A DNA stretch of 64,000 nucleotides from Trebonia sp963822615. GTDB lineage: Bacteria; Actinomycetota; Actinomycetes; Streptosporangiales; Streptosporangiaceae. Numbering within the stretch: the first letter of the stretch is position 1; the number at the start of each line of letters is the position of its first letter. Below are positions 38,080 through 46,602 of this stretch, piece after piece. The notes under the pieces are model-generated. The model was not told the DNA's origin. It worked only from the letters and a program-made list of their open reading frames with translations, and searched no databases. The stretch is from the NCBI GenBank assembly GCA_963822615.1, contig CAWGIM010000015.1, positions 620,001-684,000 of the forward strand, read 5' to 3'. The position numbers and the translations under genes are program-made.

Positions 38080-39375
38080 ATGTGGGAGTTCGAAACCGAC
38101 CCGGAGTTTCAGGCCAAGCTCGACTGGGCCGAGCGGTTCATGCGCGAGGAGGTCGAGCCGCTTGACGCGCTGTGGCGGCAGAAGGCGTTCGAGCGGCCGG
38201 TCGACCCGGTTCTCGCCCAGATCATCGAGCCGCTCAAGCAGCAGGTCAGGGACCAGGGCCTGTGGGCCTGCCACCTCGGCCCGGAGCTCGGCGGCCAGGG
38301 CTACGGCCAGGTCAAGCTGGCCCTGCTGAACGAGATCATCGGCAGCGCGCCGTGGGGCGCCAACATCTTCGGCGCGGCCGCCCCGGACACCGGCAACGCC
38401 GAGATCCTGGCCCACTACGGCACCGAGGAGCAAAAGCGGCTGTACCTGGAGCCGCTGCTCAACGGCGACATCGTGACCTGCTTCGCGATGACCGAGCCGC
38501 AGGGCGGGGCCGACCCCAAGGTGTTCACCACCACGGCCACCCAGGAAGCGAACGGCGACTGGGTGATCAACGGCCTCAAGTTCTTCGCCAGCCACGCCAA
38601 GTGGGCCGCGTTCTACATCGTGATGGCGATCACCGACCCCGAGGTGGACGTGCACAAGGGCGCGTCCATGATCATCGTCCCGGCCGACACCCCCGGCATC
38701 GTCATCGAGCGCAACATGGCCCTCTACGGCCACGACGAAGTGGGCGACGGCGGGCACGGCCTGGTCCGCTTCGACGGCGTCCGGGTGCCGGCCGAGAACC
38801 TGCTCGGCGGCCCCGGCCAGGCCTTCGCGATTGCCCAGACCCGGCTCGGCGGCGGGCGGATCCACCACGCGATGCGTACCGTCGGCCAGGCCCGCAAGGC
38901 GCTCGACATGATGATCGAGCGCGCCCTTTCCCGCAGCACCCAGGGCAGCAGGCTGGCCGACAAGCAGTCGGTGCAGAACTACATCGCCGACTCCTACGCC
39001 GAGCTGATGCAGTTCCGGCTGTTCGTGCTGTACGTCGCCTGGCGCATCGACAAGCTCAAGGACTACCGGGCGGTGCGGCACGACATCGCCGCCATCAAGG
39101 TGCTCACCCCGAAGGTGCTGCACGACATCGCGCAGCGCTCGATCCAGGTGCACGGCGCGCTGGCCACCACCAACGAGCTGCCGCTGGGCGAGATGTTCTC
39201 CGGCTCGATGATCCTCGGCCTGGCCGACGGCCCGAGCGAGGTGCACCGGGTGACCGTCGCCCGCACGCTGCTCAAGCGGGGCACCCCGGCCGAGGGCCTG
39301 TGGCCGAGCTACTGGCTGCCGGCCCGGCAGGAGGCGGCCCGGGCCAAGTACGCCGAGTTCCTGGCGGCCGAGTAA
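38080..39375 (+). CDS. Acyl-CoA dehydrogenase
   Basis: 431 residues. Clear ACAD pattern: helical N-terminus (AERFMREEVEPLDALWRQ), CHLGPELGGQGYGQ, CFAMTEPQGGADPKVF and FFASHAKWAAFYIVMA. The C-terminal part ends QRSIQVHGALATTNELPLG (an RxxQxxG-type FAD-contact region) then GLADGPSEVHRVTVARTLL. It is 45% or so different by eye from the pair at 28.9-31.4 kb and resembles the isobutyryl/ACAD10-11-like group found beside APH-domain proteins. An APH-like gene does follow 34 nt downstream. RBS GGGAGCC precedes ATG 38080. Confidence 0.92.
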   Translation: MWEFETDPEFQAKLDWAERFMREEVEPLDALWRQKAFERPVDPVLAQIIEPLKQQVRDQGLWACHLGPELGGQGYGQVKLALLNEIIGSAPWGANIFGAAAPDTGNAEILAHYGTEEQKRLYLEPLLNGDIVTCFAMTEPQGGADPKVFTTTATQEANGDWVINGLKFFASHAKWAAFYIVMAITDPEVDVHKGASMIIVPADTPGIVIERNMALYGHDEVGDGGHGLVRFDGVRVPAENLLGGPGQAFAIAQTRLGGGRIHHAMRTVGQARKALDMMIERALSRSTQGSRLADKQSVQNYIADSYAELMQFRLFVLYVAWRIDKLKDYRAVRHDIAAIKVLTPKVLHDIAQRSIQVHGALATTNELPLGEMFSGSMILGLADGPSEVHRVTVARTLLKRGTPAEGLWPSYWLPARQEAARAKYAEFLAAE

Positions 39376-39409
39376 TGAAGATAACCATCAGCCCGAACGG
39401 GGGAGTGCG

Positions 39410-40459
39410 ATGACCAGCACCTCCCATGACCCGGAAACCGGGGTCATCGACACCAGTGCGCTCGCCCGCTGGATGGACAGCCGGGACCTGCCCGGGGCGG
39501 GCCTGCCGGTCCAGGCCCGGCTAATCTCGGGCGGCATGCAGAACCACATCTTCGAGGTCAGCCGGGGTGACTTCCGGGCCGCGCTGCGCAAGCCGCCGGC
39601 CGCCGCGCCGGCCGAGCGGGACGAGGGCATCCTGCGCGAGTACCGCATCATCGAGGCGCTGACCGGGACCGGGGTGCCGATCACGGACGCCATCGCCGCC
39701 TGCGCCGACACCAGCGTGCTTGGCCGCACCTTCTACCTGATGGACCTGGTCGACGGCTGGTCGGTGATGGGTACACCGGGCTGGTGGCCGTCCCCGTTCG
39801 ACGACGACCTGGAAGCCAGGGCAGGGCTGGCGTACGAGCTGATCGACGGCATCGTCGCTATGGGCAACGTCGACTGGCGGGCGCGCGGCCTCGGTGACCT
39901 GGGACGGCCGGACGGTTACCACGACCGGCAGGTCGAGCGCTGGACCCGGTTCTACGACCGGGTCAAGGGCCGCGAGGTCCCCGGCCTGGAGGAGGCGACC
40001 CGCTGGCTGAGCTGCCACCGGCCGCTCGACTTCGTGCCGGGCGTCATGCACGGCGACTACCAGTTCCCGAACGTGATGTTCCGCCACGGCGCCCCCGCCC
40101 GGCTGGCGGCGGTCGTCGACTGGGAGATGGGCACCGTCGGCGACCCCAAGCTGGACCTCGCCTGGGCGCTGCACGGCTGGCCGGAGGACCCGGACGGGCC
40201 GTCCGACAACGTGTACCTGAAGGGGATGCCGCCCCGGTCGAAGCTGCTCGAGTTCTACGCCGAGCGGTCCGGCCGCCAGGTCGAGGACTTCGACTACTAC
40301 ATCGTGCTCGCCCGCTGGAAGCTGGCGATCGTGCTCGAGCGGGGCTACCAGCGCGCCGCGGGCGACCCCAAGCTGGCGGGATTCGGCGACTACGTGCTCA
40401 AGTACATGCGGGAGGCGGCGGAGACGGCCGCCTCCAGCGACTACCCTGCAGTTCTGTGA
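39410..40459 (+). CDS. APH-family phosphotransferase (ACAD10/FadE36-associated type)
   Basis: 349 residues with kinase-like motifs: HGDYQFPNVMF (Brenner's catalytic HxDxxxxN), VVDWEMGTVGDPKLDLAW (the DxE/DxG Mg2+ site) and an N-terminal nucleotide lobe (ISGGMQNHIFEVSR). It belongs to the phosphotransferases that in mammals and mycobacteria act with ACAD10/11 to phosphorylate 4-hydroxy acyl-CoA so that it can be dehydrated. That fits its position right after the acyl-CoA dehydrogenase. GntR start overlaps its stop (GTGA). GTG/ATG at 39410 has RBS GGGGGAG. Confidence 0.88.
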   Translation: MTSTSHDPETGVIDTSALARWMDSRDLPGAGLPVQARLISGGMQNHIFEVSRGDFRAALRKPPAAAPAERDEGILREYRIIEALTGTGVPITDAIAACADTSVLGRTFYLMDLVDGWSVMGTPGWWPSPFDDDLEARAGLAYELIDGIVAMGNVDWRARGLGDLGRPDGYHDRQVERWTRFYDRVKGREVPGLEEATRWLSCHRPLDFVPGVMHGDYQFPNVMFRHGAPARLAAVVDWEMGTVGDPKLDLAWALHGWPEDPDGPSDNVYLKGMPPRSKLLEFYAERSGRQVEDFDYYIVLARWKLAIVLERGYQRAAGDPKLAGFGDYVLKYMREAAETAASSDYPAVL

Positions 40460-41130
40460 CCGTTAGCAGCACCGCGCCGGGCCGGCGGGCCTACGAGAAC
40501 CTCAAGGAGGTGGCCGCCGACTACATCCGCTCGGCGATCGTCTCCGGTGAGCTGCCGGCCCGGAGCAAGATCGATCAGGACGAGGTCGCGGAGGCGCTCG
40601 GCATCAGCCGGGCGCCGGTCCGCGAGGCGCTGATCGAGCTGGCGCAGAAGGGCTTCGTGGACGCGGTCCCGCGCCGCGGCGCGTTCGTGGCCGAGCTGAC
40701 CGCGGCCGACATCGAGGACTACTACGAGGTGGTCGCGTCGGTGTTCGGGCTGACGGCGCGACGCTCGGTCAGCCGGCTGTCCGAGGCCGACGTGGCCGAG
40801 CTGCGGCGGCTGCACGGCGAGGTGGCGGCCTCCGCCGACCCGGCCCGGCACCGTGCACTCGGCCGCCAGTTCTTCAACGTGATCACCGCGACCGGCCGCT
40901 CGCCCCGCCTGGACTCGCTGCTGCAGCTGATCGGCGGGATGTTCCAGGGCAGCTTCTACTTCGAGTCGCCCGGCTGGGAGGAGCACGAGTCGCGCTACCA
41001 GGAGCGGCTGCTGACCGCGGTCGAGGCGGGCGACGAGCGGCTGGCGTCCGCGGTCAGCGAGGACTACCTGCACGGCTGCGGCCGGCTGATCATCGATCAC
41101 CTGCGGGCGCGCGGCTACTGGACGGCGTGA
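40456..41130 (+). CDS. GntR-family transcriptional regulator, FadR (FCD) subfamily
   Basis: 224 residues. The N-terminal winged helix is YIRSAIVSGELPARSKI, then QDEVAEALGISRAPVREALIEL and VDAVPRRGAFVAE, the classic GntR HTH. The C-terminal FCD-type ligand domain (about residues 85-215) contains ARHRALGRQFFNVITATGRS and ends in VSEDYLHGCGRLIIDHLRA. It is encoded at the end of the acyl-CoA dehydrogenase-APH operon with a 4-nt overlap, a common arrangement for a local regulator. The inverted repeat at 38003-38041 is one candidate target. It is convergent with the TetR gene. Confidence 0.92.
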   Translation: MTVSSTAPGRRAYENLKEVAADYIRSAIVSGELPARSKIDQDEVAEALGISRAPVREALIELAQKGFVDAVPRRGAFVAELTAADIEDYYEVVASVFGLTARRSVSRLSEADVAELRRLHGEVAASADPARHRALGRQFFNVITATGRSPRLDSLLQLIGGMFQGSFYFESPGWEEHESRYQERLLTAVEAGDERLASAVSEDYLHGCGRLIIDHLRARGYWTA

Positions 41131-41149
41131 GCACCGGCTTCGCCGCCGC

Positions 41150-41776
41150 CTAGTCCCGCTCGGCTCGCAGCCCGGCCACCAGCAGGCCGACCATGCGGCG
41201 GGCGTCGTAGCGGGGGTCGCCGCCGATGCACAGGTTGCCGACCGCGCGCATCAGCTCGAGCGCCCCGACGTCGGCCCGCACCTCCCCGGCCGCGACGGCC
41301 GCCCGCAGCAACTGGTCGCACACCGGGACCAGCCGGTCGAGGAACTCGTGCAGCCCGTCAAAGCTGGCCTGGCCCGACCGCAGCAGCGCCGCCAGCCCGT
41401 GCTTGGTGACCAGGAAGTCGGCGAACAGGCTGATCCAGCGGGTCAGCGCGACGTGCGGCGAGCCGCTGGACGCCAGCAGGGCCGGCCCGGCCGCCGCGCA
41501 CTCGTCCACCTGGTGCCGGTACACGGCGATGATGAGGTCGGCCCGGGTCGGGAAGTGCCGGTAGATGGTGCCGATGCCGACGCCCGCCCGGGCGGCGATG
41601 TCGCGCACCGGCGCGTCGACGCCGGCGCTGACGAAGACCTCAGCGGCCGCGCTGAGCAGGGCCTGCTGGTTGCGCTGGGCGTCGGCCCGCTTGCGCGGTG
41701 ACGGCCGCGCTGCCCCTGCCCCTGCCCCTGCCCCTGCCGCTGCCCCGGCAGCCGCGGGCGCTTTCGCCTCGGGCAC
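41150..41776 (-). CDS. TetR-family transcriptional repressor
   Basis: 208 residues from GTG 41776. A Gly/Ala-rich N-terminal arm, encoded by a TGCCCC hexamer repeat, precedes the HTH DIAARAGVGIGTIYRHFPTR. The ligand domain (about residues 85-205) is C-terminal. Two perfect CGGAAC-N3-GTTCCG operators lie just upstream, between it and the divergent LLM oxidoreductase. That implies autoregulation and control of the oxidoreductase. No other cluster gene shows this operator, so its regulon seems narrow. Confidence 0.93.
   Translation of the reverse strand: MPEAKAPAAAGAAAGAGAGAGAARPSPRKRADAQRNQQALLSAAAEVFVSAGVDAPVRDIAARAGVGIGTIYRHFPTRADLIIAVYRHQVDECAAAGPALLASSGSPHVALTRWISLFADFLVTKHGLAALLRSGQASFDGLHEFLDRLVPVCDQLLRAAVAAGEVRADVGALELMRAVGNLCIGGDPRYDARRMVGLLVAGLRAERD
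41711..41734 (-). repeat. Hexamer tandem repeat TGCCCC x4 in the TetR gene
   Basis: Four perfect TGCCCC units followed by TGCCGC, encoding the AGAGAG arm of the TetR protein before its DNA-binding domain. Length variation here would not disturb the frame. Confidence 0.85.
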
Positions 41777-41805
41777 CGGCTCGCCTCCTGATTCGCCTTG
41801 CTAAA

Positions 41806-41847
41806 CGGAACCGAGTTCCGTATCGTTCTTGGCGGAACAAGGTTCCG
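41806..41847. promoter_or_regulatory. Pair of TetR operators
   Basis: O1 CGGAAC-CGA-GTTCCG (41806-41820) and O2 CGGAAC-AAG-GTTCCG (41833-41847), centres 27 bp apart. They lie in the divergent promoter between the TetR gene (start 41776) and LLM oxidoreductase (start 41881). O1 is 29 bp upstream of the repressor start. Confidence 0.8.
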
Positions 41848-41880
41848 CTTATTCATGATGCTACCGAACGGAGGAACGCG

Positions 41881-42750
41881 ATGACAGGCACCGGCGCCAT
41901 CAGCTTCGGCATCGGCACCGCGCCGCAGCAGGTCGGTTACCAGGACCTGCTGCGGGTCTGGGAAGAGGCCGACGCGATCCCGGAGATCGAGCACGCCTGG
42001 GCGTTCGACCACCTGCTGCCGATCGGCGGCGACCCCGAGGGGCCCATCCTGGAGGGCTGGACCCTGCTGTCGGCGCTGGCCGCGCGGACCAGCCGGCTGC
42101 GGGTGGGCCTGCTGGTGACCAGCAACCGCATCCGGCCGCCGGCCCTGCTGGCCAAGATCGCGGCGACGGTGGACAACGTGTCCGGCGGGCGGCTCGACTT
42201 CGGCATCGGCGTGGGCTCGCGGACGGACATTCCCTGGGGGCGCCGCGAGTACGACGCCTACGGCCTGCCCTACCACGACGCGCAGGACGCGGTCGGCGGC
42301 CTGGCCGAGGCGCTGACGGTGATCAGGCGGCTGTGGACGGAAGACAAGCCGTTCGACTTCCACGGCCGTTACCTCGACCTGACCGGGGCGTTCTGCAACC
42401 CCAAGCCGGTCCAGCGGCCGGGGCCGCCGGTGGTCATCGGCGGGCAGGCGGCCCGCACCCTGCGGCTGGTGGCCGAGCACGCCGACGTGTGGAACATGCC
42501 CGGCGGCGACGCCGCGGCGGCCGCCGAGCGCAGCGCGCTGCTCGACCGCTACTGCGCCGAGATCGGCCGCGACCCCGCGTCGATTACCCGCTCGAACGTC
42601 GTGCGGGTCGCCTACGACCAGCCCGGCGCGGCCCGGGAAGCGGTCCGCCAGCAGGCGGCGGCGGGCTTCCGGCACCTGGTGCTGTCGCTGCCGGCCCCCT
42701 ACCCGCCCGGGGTCGCCCGCTGGGTCGCGGACGAGATCATCGCACCGTAG
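41881..42750 (+). CDS. LLM-class (F420-dependent type) oxidoreductase, TetR-controlled
   Basis: 289 residues from ATG 41881, preceded by GGAGG; the frame upstream overlaps the TetR gene and is not used. Luciferase-like TIM barrel: FGIGTAPQQVGYQDLLRVWEEAD (quoted in part), AFDHLLPIGG, TSRLRVGLLVTSNRIRPPALLAK and DNVSGGRLDFGIGVGSR. The C-terminal VLSLPAPYPPGVARWVADEI closes the domain. FGIG and GRLDFGIG with F420-type glycine-rich contacts suggest F420 as cofactor, but FMN cannot be excluded. Substrate unknown. It is the apparent target of the adjacent repressor. Confidence 0.88.
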   Translation: MTGTGAISFGIGTAPQQVGYQDLLRVWEEADAIPEIEHAWAFDHLLPIGGDPEGPILEGWTLLSALAARTSRLRVGLLVTSNRIRPPALLAKIAATVDNVSGGRLDFGIGVGSRTDIPWGRREYDAYGLPYHDAQDAVGGLAEALTVIRRLWTEDKPFDFHGRYLDLTGAFCNPKPVQRPGPPVVIGGQAARTLRLVAEHADVWNMPGGDAAAAAERSALLDRYCAEIGRDPASITRSNVVRVAYDQPGAAREAVRQQAAAGFRHLVLSLPAPYPPGVARWVADEIIAP

Positions 42751-42796
42751 CTCCGGGGGCAGGTAAATCCGGGGTGGCACGCCGTCCCTCCCAGAG

Positions 42797-42811
42797 TTAT
42801 ACTCAGTTCAA
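42797..42811. promoter_or_regulatory. Regulon motif copy 5 (upstream of the DUF35 gene)
   Basis: TTATACT-C-AGTTCAA, three mismatches to the consensus, ending 14 bp before the GTG at 42826. The RBS AAGGGAGG is immediately downstream, so a repressor bound here would block the start region. Confidence 0.55.
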
Positions 42812-42825
42812 ATAAGGGAGGCACG

Positions 42826-43215
42826 GTGGCGCAGATTCCGCTGGTGGATTACCTGGTCCTCGGCGATGACCCCTACCTCGTCGCCCAGGAGTGCGAGGAC
42901 TGCCAGGCCCGCTACTTCGGGCGGCGCAGCGCGTGCGCGTCCTGCAGCGGCACCCGCTTCCGGACGGTTGACGTCCCCCGCGAGGGGACCGTGCACACGT
43001 TCACGATCGTGTCGCTGGCCGCCCCCGGCATCCCGGTGCCGTTCGTCGCGGCCGTGGTCGACTGCGGCGGCACCGTGGTCCGCGGCAACCTGGTCAACGT
43101 GGAGCCCGACCCGCGGCACGTGACGCTGGGCATGAAGGTCCGGCTGACCACGGTCCCGGTCGGCACCGACGCGGCCGGCACGCTGGCCGTCGGTTACGGC
43201 TTCGAGCCCGCCTGA
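42826..43215 (+). CDS. DUF35 (Zn-ribbon/OB-fold) protein
   Basis: 129 residues. Zinc ribbon CEDCQARYFGRRSACASC (two CxxC pairs) followed by an OB fold (GTVHTFTIVSLAAPGIPVPFV, split by eye) and a terminal LTTVPVGTDAAGTLAVGYGF. These are acyl-CoA-binding partners of thiolase-like enzymes. The thiolase gene lies 45 nt downstream, so they presumably form a complex. GTG start with strong RBS. The fusion protein at 36288-38003 is a second version of the same combination in a single chain. Confidence 0.88.
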   Translation: MAQIPLVDYLVLGDDPYLVAQECEDCQARYFGRRSACASCSGTRFRTVDVPREGTVHTFTIVSLAAPGIPVPFVAAVVDCGGTVVRGNLVNVEPDPRHVTLGMKVRLTTVPVGTDAAGTLAVGYGFEPA

Positions 43216-43259
43216 CCAGGCTTGGCTCGCAGGGTAATAGCAGTAGAGGAGACCCCCTA

Positions 43260-44477
43260 GTGGCGGAAGACGTGTGGATCCTTGGCATCTCGATGACCAA
43301 GTTCGGCAAGCACCCGAACGAGGACAACCTCGACCTGGCGTCGCGGGCCGCGCTTGACGCGCTGGCCGACGCGGGCATCGGGATGAAGGACGTCGGGGTC
43401 CTCGCGGCCGGCTGCCTGACCGCGGGCAGCTCGGCCTTCGGCCAGCTGCTGCAGAAGCAGATCGGGCAGACCGGCATCCCGGTGTTCAACGTGGCCAACG
43501 CCTGCGCCACCGGGGCGACCGCGCTGCGGGTGGCGACGATGGCGATCAAGGCCGGCGAGGCCGACTACGGCCTGGCGGTCGGGGTGGAGAAGCTGTCCGG
43601 CATGGGGCTGCTGGGCGCGCAGGGCCGGCCGGCCGCCAGCGACACCTGGACCCCGGAGGGCCGGGTCGGGGCGGTCGCCGCCCTGGACGGCCGGGTCGGC
43701 ACCGAGAACATGCCCGGCGTGTTCGCCCAGATCGGCCTGGAGTACGGCCAGAAGTACGGCAACGTGAGCTTCGAGCTGTTCGCGCGGATCTCGGAGAAGA
43801 ACCACGCGCACTCGACGCTGAACCCGCTGGCCGCCTACTCCCGCCGGTTCACGCTGGAGCAGATCATGAACGACGTCATGATCGCCTACCCCAACACCCG
43901 CCCGATGTGCTCGGCCAACTGCGACGGCGCGGCCGCGGCGGTGGTGGTCAGCGACGCCAAGCTGAAGACGCTGTCCCTCGCCCAGCGGGCCCGGGCGATC
44001 AAGGTCAGCGCGTCGATCCTCACCAGCGACCCCTGGCAGGAGGCCTGCCAGGTCCTGCCCGACGTGAACACGCTGACCAGGGCGGCGGCCGAGCAGGCCT
44101 ACGAGCAGGCGGGGGTCGGCCCGGAGGACCTGGACCTGGTAGAGCTGCACGACTGCTTCGCCACCGCCGAGCTGGTGCACTACGACAACCTGAAGCTGTG
44201 CGAGCCGGGCGGCGCGGTCGACCTGTTCAACTCGGGCGCGACCTGGCGCGACGGCAAGACGCCGGTCAACGTCAGCGGCGGCCTTGAGTCCAAGGGGCAC
44301 CCGATCGCGGCGACCGGGATCGCCAACATCTGGGAGATCTGCCAGCACCTGCGGGGCGAGGCGGGCCCGCGGCAGATCCCCGGCGCCCGGGTCGGCCTGG
44401 CCCACGTCATCGGGCTCGGCAGCGCCTGCGGAGTGCACATCCTGAGCAAGCCCTACGTCCGCTGCTCGGCCGCCTGA
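43260..44477 (+). CDS. Thiolase family protein (SCP-x/lipid-transfer type)
   Basis: 405 residues from GTG 43260. Nucleophilic cysteine region NVANACATGATALRVA is intact, as are CSANCDGAAAAVV, ELHDCFATAELVHYDNL and the HP motif GGLESKGHPIAATGIANIWE. It is a true thiolase or thiolytic SCP-x-like enzyme that cleaves a 3-oxoacyl-CoA. Preceded by a DUF35 partner gene and followed by an LLM oxidoreductase. In contrast to the fused thiolase at 36.3 kb, the catalytic Cys is kept. Confidence 0.9.
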   Translation: MAEDVWILGISMTKFGKHPNEDNLDLASRAALDALADAGIGMKDVGVLAAGCLTAGSSAFGQLLQKQIGQTGIPVFNVANACATGATALRVATMAIKAGEADYGLAVGVEKLSGMGLLGAQGRPAASDTWTPEGRVGAVAALDGRVGTENMPGVFAQIGLEYGQKYGNVSFELFARISEKNHAHSTLNPLAAYSRRFTLEQIMNDVMIAYPNTRPMCSANCDGAAAAVVVSDAKLKTLSLAQRARAIKVSASILTSDPWQEACQVLPDVNTLTRAAAEQAYEQAGVGPEDLDLVELHDCFATAELVHYDNLKLCEPGGAVDLFNSGATWRDGKTPVNVSGGLESKGHPIAATGIANIWEICQHLRGEAGPRQIPGARVGLAHVIGLGSACGVHILSKPYVRCSAA

Positions 44478-44506
44478 CTCACCCGGCTCGATAGGAGAGA
44501 CGCACG

Positions 44507-45484
44507 ATGAGGTTCGCGCTCCGCTTCGACTTCCGCAACCCGGCCGCGGGCGGCACCTCGACCGCCGACCAGTACGCGGCCGCGCTCGACATGGTGCAGT
44601 GGGCGGACGAGCTCGGCTGCGCCAGCGTGCTGCTGTCCGAGCACCACGGGTCGGCCGACGGCTACCTGCCGAGCCCGGTCCCGATGCTGGCGGCGATGGC
44701 GGCGCGCACCAGCCGGGTCCCGTTCACCATCGCCGCCCTGGTGGCACCGTTCTACCACCCGCTCAAGCTGGCCGAGGACCTGATCGTGGCGGACAACATC
44801 TCCCGCGGCCGGGTGGACCTGATCGTCGGGGGCGGCTACGTGCCGGACGAGTTCGCGATGTTCGGCGTGCCGATGAGGGAGCGGCCGGCCCGGGTCAGCG
44901 AGGTGCTGCGGACGCTGAAGGGCGCCTTCTCGGGTGAGCCGTTCGAGTACGCGGGCCGCACCGTCCAGGTCACGCCGGGGCCGTTCCGGCCCGGCGGCCC
45001 CCGCGTCTCGCTCGGCGGCAGCAGCGAGGGCGCCGCCCGGCGCGCCGCCCGGCTAGCCGACGGCTTCTTTCCCACCAGCCCGGACGTATGGGACTTCTAC
45101 CGGGACGAGCTGGAGCTGCTCGGGCGGCCTGACCCCGGGCCGTGCCCGCTGCCATCGGCCGGGCCGCTGCTGTTCGCCCTGGCCGAAGACGCCGAGCAGG
45201 GCTGGCAGCAGATGGCGCCGTCGTTCCTGCACCAGGCCAACGCCTACGGCACCTGGCGGGGCGACTCGGACCTCATTTCCCCCTACCGCACGGTGGCCGA
45301 CCTGGATGCGCTGCGCGCCACCGGCCAGTACCGGGTACTCACCCCGGACCAGCTCATCGCGGAGCTGAAGGCGGCCCCGGTCCCCTTCGCCAACCTGCAC
45401 CCGCTGGTCGGCGGCATGCCGATCGACCTGGCCTGGTCCAGCCTGCGGCTGCTGGAGCGCGAGGTCCTGCCCGCCTTCAGCTAA
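44507..45484 (+). CDS. LLM-class flavin-dependent oxidoreductase
   Basis: 325 residues with a bacterial luciferase fold: MRFALRFDFRNPAAGG, ELGCASVLLSEHHGSADGYL (EHHG is characteristic), TIAALVAPFYHPLKLAEDL and RVDLIVGGGYVPDEFAMFGV. Probably FMNH2- or F420H2-dependent monooxygenase or dehydrogenase. It lies 29 nt after the thiolase stop and ends the operon. RBS AGGAGAG precedes ATG 44507. Substrate unknown; in steroid or terpene clusters such enzymes do Baeyer-Villiger-type or dehydrogenation steps. Confidence 0.88.
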   Translation: MRFALRFDFRNPAAGGTSTADQYAAALDMVQWADELGCASVLLSEHHGSADGYLPSPVPMLAAMAARTSRVPFTIAALVAPFYHPLKLAEDLIVADNISRGRVDLIVGGGYVPDEFAMFGVPMRERPARVSEVLRTLKGAFSGEPFEYAGRTVQVTPGPFRPGGPRVSLGGSSEGAARRAARLADGFFPTSPDVWDFYRDELELLGRPDPGPCPLPSAGPLLFALAEDAEQGWQQMAPSFLHQANAYGTWRGDSDLISPYRTVADLDALRATGQYRVLTPDQLIAELKAAPVPFANLHPLVGGMPIDLAWSSLRLLEREVLPAFS

Positions 45485-45519
45485 CCGGACGGGACGTGGC
45501 GCGGAAAAGCTGTCTAGCG

Positions 45520-46035
45520 CTAAAGGTCAGATGCCTGATGGTGCGCCAGGACCGCTCCGCAATGCAGCTGCCGACGCCACCAGGCCGTCGCGCTGAAGTT
45601 CTCCAAGAACATCATCGACTGTCCCACATCACGTACGAAATTGTCCGGTGACTTCGGCCGGATGTCCCACTGAGCCAGAGTCTTCGGCGGGAAGTCCTTC
45701 AGGTTCCTGGTCACGATGAGCTGGGCGTTGACCTTGATCGCGGCAGCTAGGACGTGGCGATCGTCAGGGTCTGGAAGGTCAATCGAGTCAATTAGAGGCT
45801 GATAGCCGGTCACCAGACAATCGCGTACCGCGCCGTTTACGAGATCGGGCAAACGGGCTGCCCTCTCATCTGTGATGTCGGGGCGGTTCTGCTGCAATGC
45901 TCTGAGCATCTCGTCAATGATTTGCTCAGTCCACTTCGCCTGCACTAGGTGGGGCTGCTGGGCAATTCGGATCAACAGGTCGCGCAGCGTGTTCGGATAG
46001 AGCACGTTGGCGTCGTAGATCACGATGAAGGCCAT
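45520..46035 (-). CDS. PIN-domain toxin of an HTH-PIN toxin-antitoxin pair
   Basis: 171 residues. It begins MAFIVIYDANVLYPNTLRDLL (first PIN acidic residue Asp in YDANVLYP) and carries DPDDRHVLAAAIKVNAQLIVTRNLKDFPP (clustered acidic residues). PIN domains are Mg2+-dependent RNases. Two nucleotides separate it from the upstream antitoxin stop. GC content and codon use are visibly lower than in the island around it, as with the antitoxin, which points to horizontal acquisition. It is convergent with the LLM gene. Confidence 0.88.
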   Translation of the reverse strand: MAFIVIYDANVLYPNTLRDLLIRIAQQPHLVQAKWTEQIIDEMLRALQQNRPDITDERAARLPDLVNGAVRDCLVTGYQPLIDSIDLPDPDDRHVLAAAIKVNAQLIVTRNLKDFPPKTLAQWDIRPKSPDNFVRDVGQSMMFLENFSATAWWRRQLHCGAVLAHHQASDL

Positions 46036-46037
46036 GG

Positions 46038-46505
46038 TCAGTACAGGTCCAGCTCCTCGGTAAGCTCGGCGAGCTTATCGGCCGCAACGCGCCTGTCCAG
46101 ATCGTCCTGGCGCTTGTAGTGCATCAGGTCCTCGAACCTGATCCTTCGGTGTCTCCCGACCTTGCGGAAGGAGATCTTGCCGCTCTCGAGCAAGCCGATC
46201 AGGTACGGACGCGAGACGTTGAGTATGGCCGCAGCCTGCTGCGTGCTGAGCTCCACTTCCTTCGGAAAGATCTGGACCCCGCGTCCCTGCGCTAGCAGAT
46301 CGAGGATCTGGGCGAACATGACCGCCGTTGCTCGCGGGATGACAAGAGCGTCCTCTGTCCCGACTTCCCCGACGGCCTCAATGAGGTCGTCATCTGGGTG
46401 TCCTTCGAGGTACTCCTTGATGCGCCTAGCAGCACGATCCGCGATCTCAGCATCAACATCGCCCGGGTTGATCGAACCGATACTACGTACAGCCATACTT
46501 GCCAC
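46038..46505 (-). CDS. HTH (excisionase-like) antitoxin partner of the PIN toxin
   Basis: 155 residues. The C-terminal part holds the MerR/excisionase-type winged helix ELSTQQAAAILNVSRPYLI, LLESGKISFRKVGRHRRI and RFEDLMHYKRQDD. The N-terminal 90 residues are acidic and probably dimerise or bind the toxin. It is translated just before the PIN protein, the usual antitoxin-first order. A start 12 bp further in (MAVRSIGSIN) is also possible. It would repress its own promoter in the 46506-46600 gap, where the sequence is A/T-rich. Confidence 0.85.
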   Translation of the reverse strand: MASMAVRSIGSINPGDVDAEIADRAARRIKEYLEGHPDDDLIEAVGEVGTEDALVIPRATAVMFAQILDLLAQGRGVQIFPKEVELSTQQAAAILNVSRPYLIGLLESGKISFRKVGRHRRIRFEDLMHYKRQDDLDRRVAADKLAELTEELDLY

Positions 46506-46602
46506 CCCCCTTCAATCGCATTATCCGCAACAAACGAATCCTTCGCAATCATACCCGAGAGTAGGCCAGCGCACACGAGGTGACCCGAGGGCGGTGCCAC
46601 AC

